Origin: an uncultured Eubacteriales bacterium
GTDB lineage: Bacteria > Bacillota > Clostridia > Oscillospirales > Oscillospiraceae
Assembly (NCBI GenBank): GCA_900545585.1
Contig: UQZR01000015.1
Span: forward strand, 1-58,653
Direction: 5' to 3'
DNA length: 58,653 bases
Shown piece after piece: positions 8,392-19,333 of this stretch. How positions within the stretch are numbered: position 1 is the stretch's first letter; each line of letters starts with the position of its first letter. The position numbers and the translations under genes were made by a program. The notes under the pieces are model-generated. The model searched no databases. It saw only the letters and a program-made list of their open reading frames with translations, and was not told where the DNA came from.

Positions 8392-9129
8392 GTGGAACAG
8401 AACTATAAGCTGACCATCGCCTATGACGGCACCCGCTTTTTCGGCTGGGAGCGCCAGCCGGGGAAGGATACGATACAGGGCAAGCTGGAGAGCGTGCTTT
8501 CCCGCCTGCAGGGCCATCCGGTGGACGTCACCGGCGCGGGCCGCACCGATGCGGGCGTCCACGCCCGGGCCATGACGGCCAACGTGGTGCTGGACGTGGA
8601 GGAGACGCCGGAGGCCATCCGCGACTACCTGAACCGCTATCTGCCGGACTCCATCGCCGTGCGGGAGGTAAAGGAGGCGTCGCCGCGGTTCCACGCCCGT
8701 TACAACGCGCTGGGCAAGACGTATCGCTACATCTGCTTCGATGGGCCGGTGAAGCCGGTGTTCGACCGGAAATACGTGACGCTTCTGGACTATTGCCCCG
8801 ACGTGGAGCGGATGCAGCAGGCGGCGGCCTACCTCACCGGTGAGCACGATTTCGCCAGCTTCTGCGGCAACCCCCGCATGAAAAAGTCCACCGTCCGGCT
8901 GGTGGACAGCATCACGGTGGAGCGCCGGAAGGACCGCGTGATCTTCACGTTCCATGGCACCGGCTTCCTCCAGAATATGGTGCGCATTTTAGTTGGTACC
9001 CTGCTGGAGGTGGGACGCGGCTACTGGGAGCCCGCCTATGTGCAGGACATCCTGGCGGCAAAGGATCGGAAGCTGGCGGGGCCCACAGCGCCGCCGGAGG
9101 GCCTGTGCCTGATGAAGGTGGACTATTAA
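8392..9129 (+). CDS. truA: tRNA pseudouridine(38-40) synthase TruA
   Basis: 245 residues, the usual length. It isomerises uridines 38-40 in the anticodon stem-loop of tRNAs. The N-terminal LTIAYDGTRFFGWERQP and the active-site block GAGRTDAGVHARAM (catalytic Asp in RTDAG) are intact. ALGKTYRY and the C-terminal FLQNMVRILVGTLLEVG complete the TruA signature. The GTG at 8392 is taken as the start because it is the first codon of the family's N terminus, with a weak GGAAAGGG site upstream. No partner gene is linked. Confidence 0.95.
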   Translation: MEQNYKLTIAYDGTRFFGWERQPGKDTIQGKLESVLSRLQGHPVDVTGAGRTDAGVHARAMTANVVLDVEETPEAIRDYLNRYLPDSIAVREVKEASPRFHARYNALGKTYRYICFDGPVKPVFDRKYVTLLDYCPDVERMQQAAAYLTGEHDFASFCGNPRMKKSTVRLVDSITVERRKDRVIFTFHGTGFLQNMVRILVGTLLEVGRGYWEPAYVQDILAAKDRKLAGPTAPPEGLCLMKVDY

Positions 9130-9278
9130 CGCGGCAAATATGGGGATGTTTGGCAAAATCGCATTTTTCTGGGCTATCTTTCCCACGGAAAGACGGCTAT
9201 AATGACAACAAATATACGGCGCGGCGGGGACTGCCTGCCACAGATCGGACATTTGCCTGCTGAAAGGAGACTGCGCAT

Positions 9279-10691
9279 ATGATCAAGTTTGGAACCGGCG
9301 GCTGGCGCGCCGTCATCGCGGACGAATTTACCAAGGAGAACATCCGGCTGCTGATGGCGGGCCTGTGCCGCCTGATGGAGAAGGAGGGCCTCAGCGGGGC
9401 CGAGGTCTGCGTGGGCTATGATCGCCGCTTCCTGTCCAAGGAGTCTGCACACTGGGCGGCGGAGGTGCTGGTGGGCTATGGCTTCCATCCCTTCGTCATC
9501 AACCGCTCCAGTCCCACGCCCCTGATGATGTTCACCGTGAAGAAGCGGGGCGAGCCCTACGGCATCGCTGTCACCGCCAGCCACAACCCCGCCATCTACA
9601 ACGGCATCAAGGTGTTCACCGCCGGCGGCCGCGACGCCGATGAGACGGTGACGGCCCGCATCGAGGCGGAGATCGCTCAGGTGACGCCTGCCGACGTGAA
9701 GAGCGTGGACTACGACGAAGCCCTGGCCGGGGGCCTTATCACCGAGGCCAACCCCATGAATGAGTATCTGGACAGCATCCTGTCCGCCGTGGACGTGGAG
9801 GCCATCAAGAACGCTGCGCTGCGCATCGGCTTCGATCCCATGTACGGCGTGAGCTGGTCCAGCCTCAGCATGCTGCTGACCACCTGCCGCTGCGATCTGG
9901 AGATCATCCACGACCGCCACGACACCCTGTTCGGCGGCAAGCTGCCCGCCCCCAACATGGAGACGCTGAAGCCGCTGGCGGCGCTGGTGCTGGACAAGCA
10001 CTGCGACCTGGGCATCGCCACCGACGGCGACGCCGACCGGCTGGGCGTCATCGACAACGAGGGACAGTTTATCCACCCCAACAAGCTGCTGGTGCTGCTG
10101 TACTACTATCTGGTGAAGTACCGCGGCTGGCACGGCCCCTGCGTCCGCAACAACTCCACCAGCCACCTGCTGGACCGCGTGGCCGCAGGGCTGGGCGAGA
10201 AATGCTACGAGGTGCCGGTGGGCTTCAAGTGGGTGTCCGCCAAGATGGCGGAGACGGACGCCGTCATCGGCGGCGAGTCCTCCGGCGGCATGGCCGTTCG
10301 CGGCCACATCTCCGGCAAGGACGGCATCTACGCCGCCGCGCTGCTGGTGGAGATGCTGGCCGTCACCGGGAAGTCGGTGTCGGAGCTGTTCGCCGAGATC
10401 GCCGAGCAGTACGGCGACCCCCAGTGGGCCGAGGCGGACTTCCGCATGACCCCCTCCCGCAAAGCGGAGCTGCAGGAGCGACTGTTCGTCCATTGCGAGA
10501 CGCCGGACTTCGGCAAGGCCGTGGATCACATCAGCCGCGAGGACGGCTGCAAGGTGTACTTCACCGACGGCAGCTGGGTCATCTGCCGCTTCTCCGGCAC
10601 GGAGCCGCTGCTGCGCATGGCCGCCGAGGCCGATGAGCAGGCGGAGGCGGAGCGCTGCATCTGGGTGTGGCGCACGTTCCTGGGCTTGTAA
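9279..10691 (+). CDS. Phosphoglucomutase/phosphomannomutase family protein
   Basis: 470 residues, alpha-D-phosphohexomutase superfamily. The phosphoserine loop is TASHNPAIYNG (about residues 102-112), the metal loop is DGDADRLG (about 248-255) and the C-terminal phosphate-binding loop is FSGTEPLLRM. All catalytic elements are present, so it should interconvert hexose 1- and 6-phosphates. Glucose versus mannose or glucosamine specificity is not decided by sequence, although the opening FGTGGWR favours the phosphoglucomutase-like subgroup. AAAGGAG sits ahead of ATG 9279 and a TATAAT hexamer lies at 9198-9203. Confidence 0.92.
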   Translation: MIKFGTGGWRAVIADEFTKENIRLLMAGLCRLMEKEGLSGAEVCVGYDRRFLSKESAHWAAEVLVGYGFHPFVINRSSPTPLMMFTVKKRGEPYGIAVTASHNPAIYNGIKVFTAGGRDADETVTARIEAEIAQVTPADVKSVDYDEALAGGLITEANPMNEYLDSILSAVDVEAIKNAALRIGFDPMYGVSWSSLSMLLTTCRCDLEIIHDRHDTLFGGKLPAPNMETLKPLAALVLDKHCDLGIATDGDADRLGVIDNEGQFIHPNKLLVLLYYYLVKYRGWHGPCVRNNSTSHLLDRVAAGLGEKCYEVPVGFKWVSAKMAETDAVIGGESSGGMAVRGHISGKDGIYAAALLVEMLAVTGKSVSELFAEIAEQYGDPQWAEADFRMTPSRKAELQERLFVHCETPDFGKAVDHISREDGCKVYFTDGSWVICRFSGTEPLLRMAAEADEQAEAERCIWVWRTFLGL

Positions 10692-10707
10692 AAAATACTC
10701 AAAAAAA

Positions 10708-10743
10708 GTTTTGGATGTGTTGCGGATGCAACACATCCAAAAC
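10708..10743. repeat. 36-bp perfect inverted repeat upstream of rubrerythrin
   Basis: Two 16-base arms (10708-10723 and 10728-10743) are perfectly complementary around GGAT. It sits just upstream of the extended -10 at 10756. A poly-A tract precedes it, so as a terminator it would work only on the minus strand, where no gene needs one. Operator or mRNA-end hairpin for the upstream gene are the alternatives. Confidence 0.8.
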
Positions 10744-10752
10744 CGCATCCTG

Positions 10753-10761
10753 TGGTATACT
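10753..10761 (+). promoter_or_regulatory. Extended -10 promoter of rubrerythrin gene
   Basis: TGGTATACT is an extended -10 (TG at 10753-10754, TATACT at 10756-10761). No good -35 exists 17 bp upstream; that space is occupied by the right arm of the 36-bp inverted repeat, which hints at activator or repressor control. Confidence 0.55.
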
Positions 10762-10831
10762 GACGTCAGTAAGCGAGAGGGTGATCCCCTCACAAATCAA
10801 TATACTATGATAAATTATGGAGGATACGATC

Positions 10832-11401
10832 ATGAAGAAGTGGGTATGTCCTGTTTGCGGTTACGTTCACGAAGGCGATGTTCCCCCCGCCGAGTGCCCT
10901 GTCTGTCACGTCAGCGGTGACAAGTTCACCCTGCAGTCCGAGGAGAAGACCTGGGCCGCCGAGCACGTTGTGGGCGTCGGTAAGGTCTTTGGCGAGGATG
11001 TTCCCGAGGAGGTCCGCAAGGAGATCATCGACGGCCTGCGCGCCAACTTCGAAGGCGAGTGCTCCGAGGTAGGTATGTATCTGGCCATGGCCCGTGTGGC
11101 CCATCGCGAGGGTTATCCCGAGATCGGCATGTACTGGGAGAAGGCCGGCCTGGAGGAGGCCGAGCACGCCGCCAAGTTCGCCGAGCTGCTGGGCGAGGTG
11201 GTCACCGACAGCACCAAGAAGAACCTGCAGATGCGCGTGGACGCTGAGAACGGCGCCACTGCCGGCAAGTTCGAGCTGGCCAAGCTGGCCAAGAAGTACA
11301 ATCTGGACGCCATCCACGACACCGTCCATGAAATGGCCCGCGACGAGGCCCGCCACGGCAAGGCCTTTGAGGGTCTGCTGAACCGCTACTTCGGCAAGTA
11401 A
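10832..11401 (+). CDS. Rubrerythrin with N-terminal rubredoxin domain
   Basis: 189 residues. The N-terminal rubredoxin-like domain has CPVCGY and CPVCHV (four Cys binding one iron). The ferritin-like four-helix domain follows, with the di-iron ligand motifs EEAEH (about residues 109-113) and DEARH (about 171-175). The domain order is that of reverse rubrerythrins, which reduce hydrogen peroxide to water in anaerobes. The start is ATG 10832, not the in-frame ATG 10817, because GGAGG at 10819-10823 lies inside the longer reading frame. Monocistronic, with terminator 11412-11445. Confidence 0.93.
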   Translation: MKKWVCPVCGYVHEGDVPPAECPVCHVSGDKFTLQSEEKTWAAEHVVGVGKVFGEDVPEEVRKEIIDGLRANFEGECSEVGMYLAMARVAHREGYPEIGMYWEKAGLEEAEHAAKFAELLGEVVTDSTKKNLQMRVDAENGATAGKFELAKLAKKYNLDAIHDTVHEMARDEARHGKAFEGLLNRYFGK

Positions 11402-11411
11402 GGAAATAGCT

Positions 11412-11445
11412 AAAAAGGCACCCACATTCATGTGGGTGCCTTTTT
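11412..11445 (+). terminator. Intrinsic terminator after rubrerythrin
   Basis: AAAAAGGCACCCACA and TGTGGGTGCCTTTTT form a perfect stem with a terminal T tract. Confidence 0.92.
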
Positions 11446-11463
11446 AGCATAGAAAAACAGCGA

Positions 11464-11658
11464 TTATTTATTGTTGGGAAGTAATGCGATATGAATGAGA
11501 GAAATAACGAAGAGAAACGTTCCGTAAAGCCACCAGATCCCAAAACGATAGCCCTTGTTTTTGGCAATATGTGCTGGAATACAGCCAAAACCAGCGCATA
11601 TCAGTACCATAAAGATAATCATTAGAATGGTGGATAGAGGAGAGTCAGAAGAATACAT
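11464..11658 (-). CDS. Small two-helix membrane protein
   Basis: 64 residues with two hydrophobic stretches (about 9-28 and 41-58) separated by AKNKGYRFGIWWLYG. That turn resembles short Clostridia proteins in which an AxxKGxxFGxWWxYG motif precedes the last helix, so I think it is real despite its size. AAAGGG precedes the ATG at a suitable distance. Base composition is AT-richer than the neighbours. Function unknown. Confidence 0.6.
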   Translation of the reverse strand: MYSSDSPLSTILMIIFMVLICAGFGCIPAHIAKNKGYRFGIWWLYGTFLFVISLIHIALLPNNK

Positions 11659-11773
11659 AAAATAACCCTTTCGTCAATTATTTGTTTGAGACAAATAATC
11701 TTAAACTTTGAGTGGGATGCAAACTACTTGCAGTTGTACTATAAAATCGCTTATTTGCCAATATCATAATAAC

Positions 11774-11810
11774 AAGGAAGGAGCGGGGCAAAGCCCCGCT
11801 CCTTCCTTTT
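11774..11810. terminator. Hairpin downstream of P-type ATPase gene
   Basis: AAGGAAGGAGCGGGGC and GCCCCGCTCCTTCCTT form a 16-bp stem with loop AAA, 10 bp past the ATPase stop. The T tract is better on the plus strand, but the position fits ending the minus-strand ATPase transcript. Confidence 0.65.
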
Positions 11811-11820
11811 ATTCCGTTCT

Positions 11821-14460
<2,640 letters not shown>

Positions 14461-14502
14461 ACAGATCCTCCTCTTTTTGCGTTTCCGTGTCTATCTCGGC
14501 AT

Positions 14503-14540
14503 AAAAAAAGACTCATACACAGTTTTCCTGTGTATGAGTC
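14503..14540 (-). terminator. Regulatory terminator of the riboswitch leader
   Basis: GACTCATACACAG and CTGTGTATGAGTC form a 13-bp perfect stem (14510-14540), followed on the minus strand by seven T. It lies inside the ATPase 5' leader, and its ascending arm overlaps the aptamer's ATGAGACT segment, so the two folds should exclude each other. Confidence 0.85.
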
Positions 14541-14628
14541 TCATTCTTTCAGGACACATCGGGCGCTGCGCGCCGAGATGACGGTGTGTCCCGCCCCGCC
14601 TGCGCAGTGCGGAATTACTCCCTCAAAC
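14536..14628 (-). promoter_or_regulatory. Probable yybP-ykoY (manganese) riboswitch
   Basis: In the minus-strand leader the two hallmark internal-loop strands are present. GAGGGAGTA (14624-14616) lies near the 5' end and ATGAGACT (14544-14537) near the 3' end, separated by GC-rich arms including GGACACA/TGTGTCC. A 13-bp terminator directly follows and the gene controlled is a P-type ATPase, a classic target. I could not run a covariance model, and the first element is GAGGGAGTA rather than GGGGAGTA. Confidence 0.65.
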
Positions 14629-14634
14629 AATATA

Positions 14635-14663
14635 ACTATATTGTATGGCATCCCACATGTCAA
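14635..14663 (-). promoter_or_regulatory. Promoter of riboswitch-ATPase transcript
   Basis: Minus strand TTGACA (14663-14658), 17-bp spacer, TATAGT (14640-14635). Transcription would start around 14628, just before the riboswitch. Confidence 0.8.
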
Positions 14664-14675
14664 GTTAACATTTTG

Positions 14676-15350
14676 TTAAGCTTCCGCCGTAGAGACGCAT
14701 AGCCGGTCGAAGTAGCGATAGAACGGCATCAGGCTCTGGAACCCACTGATCACGTCCTGCGCCAGCTCCGGCGAGAAGATGCGGTCGTCCAGCGGCACAT
14801 CGTGCTGCAGATTGATGGATTTCCGATTATACCACGGCCGCAGCAGCGGCGTGGTCTCACCCTTGCTGCGGGCGTACTCCGGCCCTGCTAGGGCAAAGAC
14901 ATCCTGCTTGTTGAACTGCCGCACCAGACGGCTCAGCTCCTCGGGGTGCCGGTCGATGCCCTGACGATAGGCGGCCATCAGCGCCGGACGGGGGCACCAG
15001 AACCCCATGCCATAGCTGTAATAGTCCGGCCCGATCTCAAAGTAGAATGTGGGCCGCCCCGTCCAGTCCTGATCGCCGGTGCGGATGCAGAACCACAGGT
15101 GGTCCTTGTAGGGACCCTGCCCGTGGAGCCGGCGGGCGTCCCGATAGATGCGGGACATTTTCAGCAGGAACGGCTCGTCGGGAAAGACTTCGTGTATGGC
15201 GTCGTAGACCTGCTCCGCCAGCGCACGGGTGGGGGAGAGCAGGTGGTTCTGGTAGTCCTGCTTGTGGTCCATGAACCAGCCCCGCTCGTTGTTGAAGCGG
15301 ATGCCCCACAGGAAGTCCACCGTCTCCTGCGTGTAGCCCTGGAACGTCAT
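14676..15350 (-). CDS. DUF2461 domain protein
   Basis: 224 residues matching the DUF2461/TIGR02453 family over its full length. The N-terminal GYTQETVDFLWGIRFNNERGWF and the conserved middle FLLKMSRIYRDARR with GPYKDHLWF are family features. The structure and biochemical role of the family are unknown. It lies between tRNA-Leu and the ATPase on the same strand, but the ATPase has its own promoter just after this stop, so cotranscription is unlikely to matter. It starts at ATG 15350 behind an AGGAGG-like site. Confidence 0.88.
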   Translation of the reverse strand: MTFQGYTQETVDFLWGIRFNNERGWFMDHKQDYQNHLLSPTRALAEQVYDAIHEVFPDEPFLLKMSRIYRDARRLHGQGPYKDHLWFCIRTGDQDWTGRPTFYFEIGPDYYSYGMGFWCPRPALMAAYRQGIDRHPEELSRLVRQFNKQDVFALAGPEYARSKGETTPLLRPWYNRKSINLQHDVPLDDRIFSPELAQDVISGFQSLMPFYRYFDRLCVSTAEA

Positions 15351-15477
15351 GTCTGTGCCTCCTATTCTATATTAAGGCGGTGCCTTTAATTTGTGGTCAC
15401 GATGGTAGCATATCGCGACAAAGAAAGCAAGTGCCGTTTGTGAAGAATTCCGAAACTTTCCCCACCGCCCAACGCGG

Positions 15478-15512
15478 AAAAAGCAGGGCACGCGGGGCGT
15501 GTCCTGCTTTTT
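15478..15512. terminator. Terminator of tRNA-Leu transcript
   Basis: A stem of AAAAAGCAGG and CCTGCTTTTT with an inner CACG/CGTG pairing lies immediately 3' of the tRNA on the minus strand and ends in a T tract. Confidence 0.75.
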
Positions 15513-15516
15513 ATGG

Positions 15517-15600
15517 TGCCGGTGACCGGACTCGAACCGGTACGCTGTCGCCAGCGGTGGATTTTGAGTCCACTACGTCTACCAATTCCATCACACCGGC
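15517..15600 (-). tRNA. tRNA-Leu (anticodon CAA)
   Basis: The minus-strand sequence folds as a class II tRNA: acceptor GCCGGTG/CACCGGC, D-loop with TGGTAGAC, anticodon loop ACTCAAAATCC with CAA, a long variable arm (CGCTGGCGACAGCG) and the T-loop GGTTCGAGTCC. The long variable arm and anticodon CAA identify leucine. The CCA end is not encoded (discriminator A followed by CC at most). Confidence 0.95.
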
Positions 15601-15695
15601 CTGTGACCCGCTCATTATACCGTAGACGCGGCGCAAATTCAAGGGGGAAATTCCTGCCGCCGGAAAATAGCGGAAAATAGCGAGGGAAATACCGC

Positions 15696-15724
15696 TTGTG
15701 GCATCCGTCATATCGTGGTATACT
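15696..15724 (+). promoter_or_regulatory. Promoter of radC-uvrB transcript
   Basis: TTGTGG at 15696-15701, 17-bp spacer, TATACT at 15719-15724. A tandem CGGAAAATAG pair lies just upstream (15661-15680). Confidence 0.65.
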
Positions 15725-15774
15725 ATATTATTCGAAAAGATGCAGCGAAAACCACGGCGGAGGGAGGGGCATCC

Positions 15775-16449
15775 ATGGGACTGCACGACGGACACCGGCA
15801 GCGGGCGAAGGACCGGTATCGCCAACTGGGGGCCGACGCCCTGGCGGACCACGAGCTGCTGGAGCTGGCGCTGTTCTACGCCATCCCACGTCAGGATACC
15901 AACGAGACGGCCCACCGCCTGCTGAAGCGCTTTCGCTCCCTGCAGGGCGTATTGCAGGCCACGCCGGAGGAACTGGAGAAGGAGGAGGGCGTGGGTCGGA
16001 GCGCCGCCCTGCTGCTGTGCCTGATAGGGGACATCAGCCGGCGCGCCCGCGTCACCAGCCTGCCGGAGAAGATATTGAACTCACCGGATCGCACCGGCGC
16101 CTACTTCATGGAGCTGCTGACAGGGCAGAAACGGGAGCTTTTGTATCAGGTGTGTCTGGACGGCAAGGGCAAGCTCCTGACCTGCCGCTGCATCGGCAAG
16201 GGCACCGTTTCCGCCTCGCCGGTCCACGTGCGGCAGGTGGTGGAGAACGCCCTGTACGCCGGAGCCAGCACCATCATTCTGGCGCACAACCACCCCAGCG
16301 GCGTGGCCCTGCCTTCCGACGCGGATGTGCTGGTGACCCGCCGCATCCAGGAGGCGCTGGCCCCGCTGGGCATCCGTCTGGCCGATCACATCATTGTGGC
16401 CGACGATGACTACGTCTCCGTGGCGGAGAGCGGATTTTTGCAGAGATAA
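15775..16449 (+). CDS. radC: RadC family JAB/MPN-domain protein
   Basis: 224 residues. An N-terminal helix-hairpin-helix region (about residues 1-95) is followed by the JAMM metalloprotease-like domain with HNHPSGVALPSDAD, containing both His and the Asp expected to bind zinc. RadC was once tied to DNA repair but its biochemical role is unsettled. The ATG at 15775 is chosen over an in-frame codon 60 bases upstream because GGAGGGAGGGG lies 5-15 bases ahead. It heads a likely transcript with uvrB (11-bp gap). Confidence 0.92.
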   Translation: MGLHDGHRQRAKDRYRQLGADALADHELLELALFYAIPRQDTNETAHRLLKRFRSLQGVLQATPEELEKEEGVGRSAALLLCLIGDISRRARVTSLPEKILNSPDRTGAYFMELLTGQKRELLYQVCLDGKGKLLTCRCIGKGTVSASPVHVRQVVENALYAGASTIILAHNHPSGVALPSDADVLVTRRIQEALAPLGIRLADHIIVADDDYVSVAESGFLQR

Positions 16450-16460
16450 GGGAGGGCGTC

Positions 16461-18425
16461 ATGCCTGATTTCAAAGTTGTTTCTGAATACAGCCCCGCCG
16501 GCGATCAGCCCCAGGCCATCGAGAAGCTGGCGGAGGGGCTGGAGAACGGCCTGCGGGAGCAGGTGCTCAAGGGCGTCACCGGCTCCGGCAAGACGTACAC
16601 CATGGCCAAGGTCATCGAAAAGGTGAACCGCCCCACGCTGGTGCTGGCCCACAACAAGACGCTGGCGGCTCAGCTGTGCGAGGAGTTTCGGGAGTTCTTT
16701 CCCAACAATGCCGTGGAGTACTTCGTCTCCTACTATGACTACTACCAGCCGGAGGCATACATCCCCCACACGGATACCTATATCGAAAAGGATGCCTCCA
16801 CCAACGAGGAGATCGACCGTCTGCGTCTGTCCGCCACCTGCGCCCTGCTGGAGCGGCGGGATGTCATCGTGGTCTCGTCGGTGAGCTGCATCTACGGTCT
16901 GGGCGAGCCGGACGATTTTGCCCGCATGATGATCTCTCTGCGGGTGGGCATGACCATGGACCGGGACGAGCTGCTGCGGCGGCTGGTGGAGGACCGGTAC
17001 GAGCGCAACGACGTGGCCTTTCAGCGCAACATGTTCCGCGTGCGGGGCGACACGGTGGAGCTGTACCCCGCCTACTACAAGGATCGCGCCATCCGCGTGG
17101 AGTTCTTCGGCGACGAGATCGACCGCATCACCGAGTTCCACCCCGTCACCGGCGCGGCACTGAAGGCTTTGCAGCACGTGGCGGTATACCCCGCCAGCCA
17201 CTACGTCACCCCCAAGGACAAGCTGGAGCGTGCCGCGGAGGAGATCGAGCGGGAGCTGGCGCAGCAGAAGGCTCTGTTCGAGGAGCAGGGCAAGCTCATC
17301 GAGGCCCAGCGCATCGACCAGCGCACCCGCTACGACGTGGAAATGATGCGGGAGCTGGGCTACTGCTCCGGTATTGAGAACTATTCACGCATCATCTCCC
17401 AGCGTCCCGCAGGCTCCCCGCCCATGACGCTGCTGGACTTCTTCCCCGACGATTTCGTGCTGTTCGTGGACGAGAGCCATGTGACGCTGCCGCAGGTGCG
17501 GGCCATGTACAACGGCGACCACGCCCGCAAGCAGAGTCTGGTGGAGTACGGCTTCCGCCTGCCCTGCGCCTTCGATAACCGCCCCCTGAAGTTCGAGGAA
17601 TTCGAGGAGCGGTTCCATCAGGCGGTGTATGTCTCCGCCACCCCCGGAGACTTCGAAAAGTCCCACGCCGATCAGGTGGTGGAGCAGGTCATCCGCCCCA
17701 CGGGTCTGCTGGACCCCCGGGTGGAGGTACGCCCCATCACCGGTCAGATCGACGATCTGGTGTCGGAGATCCATATCCGGGAGAAAAAGAACGAGCGGGT
17801 GCTGGTGACGACGCTGACCAAGCGCATGGCGGAGGATCTCACCGCCCACTTCCGCGGCCTCGGCATCAAGGTGCGGTACATGCACGCCGACGTGTCGGCG
17901 CTGGAGCGGATGGAGATCATCCGCGACCTGCGGCTGGGCGAATTCGACGTGCTGGTGGGCATCAACCTGCTCCGGGAGGGCCTGGACCTGCCGGAGGTGT
18001 CGCTGGTGGCCATATTGGACGCGGACAAGGAGGGATTCCTCCGCAGCGAGACCAGCCTGATCCAGACCATCGGCCGCGCCGCCCGCAACGCCGAGGGACT
18101 GGTGATCCTCTACGCGGATACCGTGACGCCGTCCATGCGCTCGGCCATGGATGAGACGGACCGCCGCCGCAAGCTGCAGGACGACTTCAACCGCGCCCAC
18201 GGCATCGTGCCCCGCACCATCCGCAAGAGCGTGCGGGAGATGGTGGAGATCAGCCACAGCGCTGAGGAGGCGTCCCAGCTCAGCAGGAAGAAGCTCACCG
18301 ACCGCGAGCGGGCGGAGACCATCGCCCGTCTGGAAAAAGAGATGAAAGAGGCCAGCCGTATGCTGGAGTTCGAGTACGCCGCTCTGCTGCGGGATCAGAT
18401 CATCGAGCTGCGGGGCCAGAAATAG
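16461..18425 (+). CDS. uvrB: Excinuclease ABC subunit B
   Basis: 654 residues, full length. UvrB receives damaged DNA from UvrA, verifies the lesion and recruits UvrC for nucleotide excision repair. Walker A GVTGSGKT is near residue 35. The beta-hairpin that locks the DNA strand has the YYDYYQPEAY block, and the helicase motif DESHVT and the QTIGRAARN motif VI are intact. The C-terminal UVR domain (about 615-650, ending YAALLRDQIIELRGQK) is the UvrC/UvrA contact. uvrA lies four genes downstream, with three membrane or accessory genes between; uvrC is not in the window. Confidence 0.98.
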   Translation: MPDFKVVSEYSPAGDQPQAIEKLAEGLENGLREQVLKGVTGSGKTYTMAKVIEKVNRPTLVLAHNKTLAAQLCEEFREFFPNNAVEYFVSYYDYYQPEAYIPHTDTYIEKDASTNEEIDRLRLSATCALLERRDVIVVSSVSCIYGLGEPDDFARMMISLRVGMTMDRDELLRRLVEDRYERNDVAFQRNMFRVRGDTVELYPAYYKDRAIRVEFFGDEIDRITEFHPVTGAALKALQHVAVYPASHYVTPKDKLERAAEEIERELAQQKALFEEQGKLIEAQRIDQRTRYDVEMMRELGYCSGIENYSRIISQRPAGSPPMTLLDFFPDDFVLFVDESHVTLPQVRAMYNGDHARKQSLVEYGFRLPCAFDNRPLKFEEFEERFHQAVYVSATPGDFEKSHADQVVEQVIRPTGLLDPRVEVRPITGQIDDLVSEIHIREKKNERVLVTTLTKRMAEDLTAHFRGLGIKVRYMHADVSALERMEIIRDLRLGEFDVLVGINLLREGLDLPEVSLVAILDADKEGFLRSETSLIQTIGRAARNAEGLVILYADTVTPSMRSAMDETDRRRKLQDDFNRAHGIVPRTIRKSVREMVEISHSAEEASQLSRKKLTDRERAETIARLEKEMKEASRMLEFEYAALLRDQIIELRGQK

Positions 18426-18436
18426 AGAAAAGAACC

Positions 18437-19333
18437 ATGAACAAGACGATCTCGTATATCTATGTGATCCTCAGCGCCGTGTGCTGGGGCTTTATCGGGT
18501 TTTCCAACCGGCTGCTGACAGAGGCGGGTATGACGCTGGGCAACCGGGTGTTCGTCCGGAACTTCGGGACGCTGCTGGTGCTGACGGTGGTGTTCGCCCT
18601 GTTCCACAGGCAGGTGTTCCGCATCCGGCTGAAGCACCTGCCCATCTTCCTGGGGTCGGGGCTTATCAGCATCCTGCTGCTGAGCGTGGTATACTTCCAG
18701 TGCCAGACCATGTGCTCGCTGTCGGTGGCGGCGGTGCTGCTGTATCTGGCCCCGTCCTTCGTGGTGCTGGCCAGCGCCGTCCTCTGGAAAACACCCCTGA
18801 CGAAGGGAAAGATCGCGGCGCTGTGCGTGTCGCTGCTGGGCTGCGTCATGGTCAGCGGCATCTTTGGCGGTGACATGACCGCCTCCTGGGCCGGTATCGG
18901 CCTGGGCGTGGTGTCCGGCATGTGCTACGCCAGCTACACCGTGTTCAGCCACTACGGTCTGGCCCACTATGAGAGCTACACCATGATCTACTGGACGTTT
19001 CTGGTGGCGGGCTTCGGCTCCGTGTTCTTTGCGGATATCCCGGCGCTGCTGCCGGCGTTCCGGCAGCCACAGGGCATTATCGGCGGCATCTGCGTGGTCG
19101 TCGTGGCCACGGTGCTGCCCTACATCTTCTATACCAAGGGACTGGAGGGCGTGGAGAGCGGACGCGCCTCCATCATCACCAACATTGAGCCGGTGGTGGA
19201 GACACTGGTGGGCATCACCGTGTTCCATGAAGCCCTCACCGTCTGGACGGTACTGGGCGTGGGCTGTGTCATCGGCTGCGTGGCGCTGCTGGCGCGGGAG
19301 GGACGACATGAACGAGAAGCTGCCGCTGAATAG
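18437..19333 (+). CDS. DMT-superfamily (EamA) transporter
   Basis: 298 residues with about ten membrane helices arranged as two EamA repeats (about 10-140 and 155-290). The end of the second repeat reads SIITNIEPVVETLVGITVFHE, a conserved EamA block. Members export or import small metabolites; the substrate is unknown. It starts 11 bp after uvrB and overlaps the following TraX-family gene by 26 bp, so it is translationally linked to it. Confidence 0.88.
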   Translation: MNKTISYIYVILSAVCWGFIGFSNRLLTEAGMTLGNRVFVRNFGTLLVLTVVFALFHRQVFRIRLKHLPIFLGSGLISILLLSVVYFQCQTMCSLSVAAVLLYLAPSFVVLASAVLWKTPLTKGKIAALCVSLLGCVMVSGIFGGDMTASWAGIGLGVVSGMCYASYTVFSHYGLAHYESYTMIYWTFLVAGFGSVFFADIPALLPAFRQPQGIIGGICVVVVATVLPYIFYTKGLEGVESGRASIITNIEPVVETLVGITVFHEALTVWTVLGVGCVIGCVALLAREGRHEREAAAE

